DNA of 64,000 bases from NCBI GenBank assembly GCA_963775085.1, contig CAVZHO010000001.1:74099-138098 (forward strand), in the 5' to 3' direction. This document shows, piece by piece, positions 60,717-64,000 of this stretch. The stretch comes from JAAFIP01 sp963775085. Lineage in GTDB: Bacteria > Pseudomonadota > Gammaproteobacteria > Burkholderiales > Burkholderiaceae_C. How positions within the stretch are numbered: the stretch's first letter is position 1; the number at the start of each line of letters is the position of its first letter. Both the position numbers and the translations under genes were made by a program. The notes below the pieces were generated by a model that searched no databases, had not been told where the DNA came from, and was given only the letters and a program-made list of their open reading frames with translations.

Positions 60717-61769
60717 ATGCTCAGCTATCAAATTCAGGACTTTGGCAAACCCTTGGCCCAGGCCCTGCGCGAAACACCCACCCCCACGGGTACGGAGGTC
60801 ATCGTCAAAATCGGCAGCTGTGGGGTCTGTCACAGCGACGTGCATCTGCATGATGGCTATTTTGATCTGGGCGGTGGCAATAAACTTGACATGACCCGCG
60901 CGCTGCAGCCGCCGCGCACGCCCGGCCATGAAATCGCAGGCACCGTAGTAGCCCTGGGCCCCGATGCCCAAGGTGCCAAGATTGGCGACCTGCGCGTGGT
61001 GTTCCCCTGGATTGGCTGCGGCTCGTGCAGCCTGTGCGCGGCTGGTGACGAGCACCTGTGCAACGCCCCGCGCACTTTGGGCATTCAACGCGACGGCGGT
61101 TTCTCTGACCATGTGGTCGTGCCGCACCCCAAGTACCTGGTGGACTACGGCCATTTGCCGCAAGACGAGGCCTGCACGTACGCCTGCTCGGGCCTGACCG
61201 CTTACAGCGCACTGAAGAAAGCCGGCAACCTGGGCGCGGCCGATCCGCTGCTGATCATCGGTGCGGGCGGCGTGGGCCTGTCGGGCGTGCGCATTGCCCG
61301 CGAACTGTTCCCTTCTGCGCCCATCACGGTGGCCGAGGTAGACCAGACCAAGTGGGACATGGCATTAGCCGCTGGTGCCAACGCCTGCATCGACCCCAAT
61401 GCCGACGGCGCAGGCAAGCTTTTGTTCAAGAGCACAGGCGGTGGCGTGGCGGCGGTGATTGACTTTGTCGGCGCCGCGGCCACCTTCAACTTTGGTTATG
61501 GCGCGTTGCGCAAAGCCGGCAAGCTGGTGTGTGTGGGTCTGTTTGGCGGTTCGACCCAGATTGTCCCGGCCCTGGTGTCCATGCGCGCCGTCAGTGTGAT
61601 GGGCTCCTATGTGGGCAATTTGCGCGAGCTCGAAGAACTGCTGGTGATTGCCCGCGCTGGCAAACTGCCCCCCATGCCCCTGACCAGCCAACCCCTGGCC
61701 AACGCCACCCAGGCCCTGGAAGACCTGCGCGCGGGCCGCATCCGTGGCCGCACGATCCTGCACCCCTGA
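60717..61769 (+). CDS. Zinc-dependent alcohol dehydrogenase
   Basis: A 350-residue medium-chain dehydrogenase. Catalytic zinc ligands lie in SCGVCHSDVH and PGHEIAG, structural zinc cysteines in GCGSCSLCAAGDEHLC, and the NAD fingerprint in IIGAGGVGLSG near residue 182. The substrate is unknown. It is divergent from boxR across a TGCA palindrome, which suggests regulation by benzoyl-CoA status, and precedes the phaE/phaC-like pair by 21 bp. Confidence 0.92.
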   Translation: MLSYQIQDFGKPLAQALRETPTPTGTEVIVKIGSCGVCHSDVHLHDGYFDLGGGNKLDMTRALQPPRTPGHEIAGTVVALGPDAQGAKIGDLRVVFPWIGCGSCSLCAAGDEHLCNAPRTLGIQRDGGFSDHVVVPHPKYLVDYGHLPQDEACTYACSGLTAYSALKKAGNLGAADPLLIIGAGGVGLSGVRIARELFPSAPITVAEVDQTKWDMALAAGANACIDPNADGAGKLLFKSTGGGVAAVIDFVGAAATFNFGYGALRKAGKLVCVGLFGGSTQIVPALVSMRAVSVMGSYVGNLRELEELLVIARAGKLPPMPLTSQPLANATQALEDLRAGRIRGRTILHP

Positions 61770-61790
61770 AACCCGCACTACAGGCCACCT

Positions 61791-62201
61791 ATGACCCACA
61801 AAGAGCCCAACGCCGACTGGAGCAAACTCAATCCGCAAACGATGTGGCGCGATTGGGTGGTCAAATCCGAGCAACAGTGGAGCGAAGCCCTGTCCACCTT
61901 GATGAAAGACGAACGCGCGAGCGGCACGCTGGGCACCCAGGTGGCACAGGCGCGCATGCTGCAAAAGCAACTGGGCGAGATGATGCAAATCTCCTTGGCC
62001 AGCAGCAATCTGCCCTCGCGCAGCGACGTTGAAGCCCTGGAGGAACGGCTGGGCCGGGTAGAAGACGGCCTGGCAGGGCTGGCCGCGCAAATCAGCCAGT
62101 TGACGCAAGCACTGTTGGCGCGCGGGATCGTCCAGCCTGCTGCCGCTGGCATCAAGCAACCTGCCCGCAGCCGCAAACCCGCACTGGCGGCTAAAAAGTG
62201 A
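61791..62201 (+). CDS. PHA synthase subunit PhaE-like protein
   Basis: A 136-residue helical protein resembling the PhaE subunit/phasin group of class III polyhydroxyalkanoate synthases. It has NADWSKLNPQTMWRDWVVKS, a central coiled-coil segment (SRSDVEALEERLGRVEDGLA) and an Ala/Lys-rich tail. Its stop overlaps the downstream phaC start by 4 bp (GTGA). It is shorter than canonical PhaE, so it may be a regulatory or phasin-like form. Confidence 0.75.
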   Translation: MTHKEPNADWSKLNPQTMWRDWVVKSEQQWSEALSTLMKDERASGTLGTQVAQARMLQKQLGEMMQISLASSNLPSRSDVEALEERLGRVEDGLAGLAAQISQLTQALLARGIVQPAAAGIKQPARSRKPALAAKK

Positions 62202-62728
62202 GCCGGGACTACCGCATGCACCCGACACCGCAGGAACCACCCGTGCCCCGGCGTCTGATACAGAACCCGATGCACCGCGCACTGGAGCGCATGGGCTTGG
62301 CAGGGGATGACTTTGCCGACATGGCTGGCGCTTTGGGCACCACGCCGCGCCACACCATTTACACCCAGGGCACACTCAAGCTGCAGCACTATGTGCCGCA
62401 GGTGGACAACGTCTACCGTGTGCCGGTGCTGATCGTCACCTCGCTGGTGAACCAGCCCTATATCCTGGACATGGTGCCCGGCCAGAGCATGGTGGAGTAC
62501 CTGCTCCAGCAGGGCTTTGATGTCTACATGATCGAATGGGGCAGAGTGCGCCAGGAGCACAAAAACCTCACGCTGGAAGACCACGTATTGGCCGCCTGCC
62601 CGCCTGTGTGGCGCAGGTTTTGCAGCACAGCGGCCAGGCGCAGCTGTCCATCGTGGGCTACTGCGTCGGGCGGTTTGCTGTCGGCGTTTACGCGGCATTG
62701 CACCCCGCAGCGCCACTTAAAAACCTAA
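62198..62728 (+). pseudogene. phaC: Class III PHA synthase PhaC-like gene, broken
   Basis: The first 130 or so residues read well as PhaC (PRRLIQNPMHRALERMG, HYVPQVDNVYRVPVLIVTSL, VEYLLQQGFDVYMIEWG). From about 62592 the frame shifts: the lipase-box region SIVGYCVG and AALHPAAPLKNL appears in another frame, and a second shift is needed near 62675. The reading stops at about 62730, well short of a 350-residue PhaC. GTG at 62198 or ATG at 62216 starts it. Either a true pseudogene or an error-rich stretch near a junction. Confidence 0.8.
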
Positions 62729-62730
62729 TA

Positions 62731-62747
62731 CCGCCGTGGCGGCTTTT
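62731..62747 (+). terminator. Short GC hairpin with T run at the phaC/fic junction
   Basis: Seen: CCGCC-GT-GGCGG followed by CTTTT, directly after the last phaC-like sequence and before a TATAAT at 62754-62759. It marks the junction to the GC-rich tail. Confidence 0.45.
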
Positions 62748-62782
62748 GGGTGCTATAATCGCCGCGTATATTGCGGTGAATA

Positions 62783-63892
62783 ATGCCATATATACATGAG
62801 CTTGCAGACTGGCCCCGATTTGCCTGGGACGCCGAACGTCTGGCCGGGCCGTTGACGGAGGTCCGACACCGGCAGGGCCGTCTGGTCGGCCAGATGGAGG
62901 CGCTCGGCTTCAAGGTCCGGGAGGAAGCCGTCCTCCGAACCCTGACCGAAGACGTCCTGAAGAGCAGCGAGATCGAGGGCGAGAAGCTGGACGCCGGACC
63001 AGGTCCGCTCGTCGATCGCGCGCCGGCTCGGCATGGACATCGGCGGGTTGACAGCCTGCCGACCGCCACGTCGAGGGCGTCGTGGAGATGATGCTCGACG
63101 CCACGCAGCACTACGACCAGCCGCTGACGCGCGGAGCGGCTGTTCGGCTGGCACGCGGCGCTGTTCCCGACCGGGCGCAGCGGGATGCACCGGATCAGCG
63201 TCGGCGCCTGGCGCGACGACCGCACGGCGCCGATGCAGGTCGTCTCCGGCCCGGTCGGGCGCGAGCGCGTGCACTTCGAGGCGCCGGCGGCCGACGCGGC
63301 TGGACGAAGAGATGCGGCGCGTTCCTCGACTGGTTCAACGGCGACGCGACGATCGAACCGGTGCTCAAGGCGGCGCTGGCGCACCTCTGGTTCGTGACGA
63401 TCCACCCGTTCGACGACGGCAACGGCCGGATCGCGCGCGCGATCGCCGACATGGCGCTGGCGCGGTCGGAGAGGAGCCCGCAGCGGTTCTACAGCATGTC
63501 GGCGCAGATCCGCGAGGAGCGCGAGCGACTACTACGGCATCCTCGAGCGGACGCAGCAAGGGACGCTGGACGTCACGCCGTGGATGGAGTGGTTCCTCGG
63601 CTGCCTGACGCGCGCGATCGACGGCGCGCAGGCCACGCTCGCCGGCGTGCATCGCGAAGGCGCGTTCTGGGAGAAGCTGCGCGACGTGCCGCTGAACGAA
63701 CGCCAGCGGCTCGTGATCAACCGACTGCTCGATGGCTTCGAGGGCAAGCTGACGACGTCGAAGTGGGCGGCGCTGACGAAGTGCTCGCAGGACACGGCGC
63801 TGCGGGACATCCAGCAGCTCGTCGAGCGCGGCGTGCTGGTGCGCAATGCGGCCGGCGGGCGCAGCACCAGCTATTCGCTTTCCGCGGTCTAG
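62783..63892 (+). pseudogene. Fic family protein (DUF4172 type), multiply frameshifted
   Basis: Pieces in at least six frame segments add up to a full Fic protein of about 370 residues: MPYIHELADWPRFAWDAERL, the inhibitory motif SSEIEG, VRSSIARRLGMDIGG, MHRISVGAWRDDR, the active loop HPFDDGNGRIAR (63409-63444), MEWFLGCLTRAI and a C-terminal wHTH (WAALTKCSQDTALRDIQQLV). No in-frame stops are needed, only indels at roughly 63000, 63060, 63135, 63295, 63315 and 63525. That pattern fits sequencing indels better than decay. Composition is much more GC-rich than the rest. Confidence 0.8.
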
Positions 63893-63916
63893 AAGAAGGC
63901 GGCAAGTCGGTTTCCA

Positions 63917-64000
63917 AGAGCTCTTCTCACCGCCAGTTCGCCGAGGCCGCAGACATGAAAACATAAGAGCTCTGCGTTCTCGGCGAACTCGGCGGTGAAG
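63917..64000. repeat. Inverted repeat of the CTCTGCG...CGGCGAACTCGGCGG type
   Basis: Seen: an arm from AGAGCTCTTCTCACCGCC to CGCCGAGGCCGCAGA and the opposing arm TCTGCGTTCTCGGCGAACTC...GGTGAAG, about 30 bp with few mismatches, immediately after the Fic gene. May continue past the window end. Confidence 0.6.

Noticed and set aside
60595..60894. 99-residue plus-strand ORF overlapping the alcohol dehydrogenase start
   Set aside because: Out of frame with the conserved dehydrogenase, no family pattern, and it would run through the operator region.

Overview
The window reads as the chromosome of a betaproteobacterium of the family Comamonadaceae, in the Rhodoferax/Polaromonas neighbourhood. This is inferred from gene content, the neighbour order pyrG-kdsA-DUF1330-eno-ftsB, several Bug/TctC-type periplasmic binding proteins, the aerobic benzoyl-CoA (box) pathway, and short interspersed repeats of a kind I associate with this family. 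No rRNA, tRNA, CRISPR array, prophage or recognisable transposase gene was seen.

Layout. 0-9.6 kb is mostly housekeeping: CTP synthase, KDO-8-P synthase, enolase, FtsB, a PnuC/NadR-like nicotinamide riboside uptake pair, Hsp33, a gamma-carbonic-anhydrase-like protein, a MurG-like glycosyltransferase and a DUF455 protein. 9.6-19.5 kb holds a three-domain CHRD lipoprotein, a CysB-like regulator, a methionine aminotransferase-like enzyme, a Fic protein, a frameshifted Rieske protein, DUF1428 and a frameshifted hrpA. 19.5-22.8 kb is a three-gene operon (amidohydrolase/decarboxylase, Bug protein, FAD monooxygenase) that looks catabolic for a hydroxylated aromatic acid.

23.5-33.8 kb, read on the minus strand, is alaA-like aminotransferase - hom - [lipoprotein, VapBC, cfa, VapBC] - thrC - mobB - moeA - moaD - moaE. 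The bracketed block separates the threonine genes hom and thrC. 33.9-37 kb, on the plus strand, holds a Mth938-domain protein, a Bcp peroxiredoxin, a possible small RNA and a PhoH-type ATPase. MazEF and a Bug protein follow. 39-46.4 kb carries a serine-glyoxylate aminotransferase divergent from a GntR regulator plus a 1045-residue FAD/Fe-S dehydrogenase, with mirror-image copies of one operator-like sequence at the two promoters, and then a LivK-type binding protein.

46.4-60.5 kb contains boxA, boxB and boxC, which epoxidise and cleave benzoyl-CoA, and the repressor gene boxR. BoxR is separated from boxC by about 8 kb of accessory DNA. That DNA holds three toxin-antitoxin pairs (HigBA-like, VapBC, HicAB), two cassette-like small genes, a tandem glycine riboswitch ahead of dadA, a Bug protein, and several families of long hairpin repeats, one of which resembles an integron attC site. 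60.7-62.7 kb has an alcohol dehydrogenase and a class III-type PHA synthase pair whose phaC is broken. The last 1.3 kb is a very GC-rich, multiply frameshifted Fic gene that looks foreign or poorly sequenced.

The most unusual content is the repeats. A short palindromic family occurs about 17 times and lies in frame inside at least six protein genes. Two hairpin families keep their cores while their stem arms change in a compensatory way.
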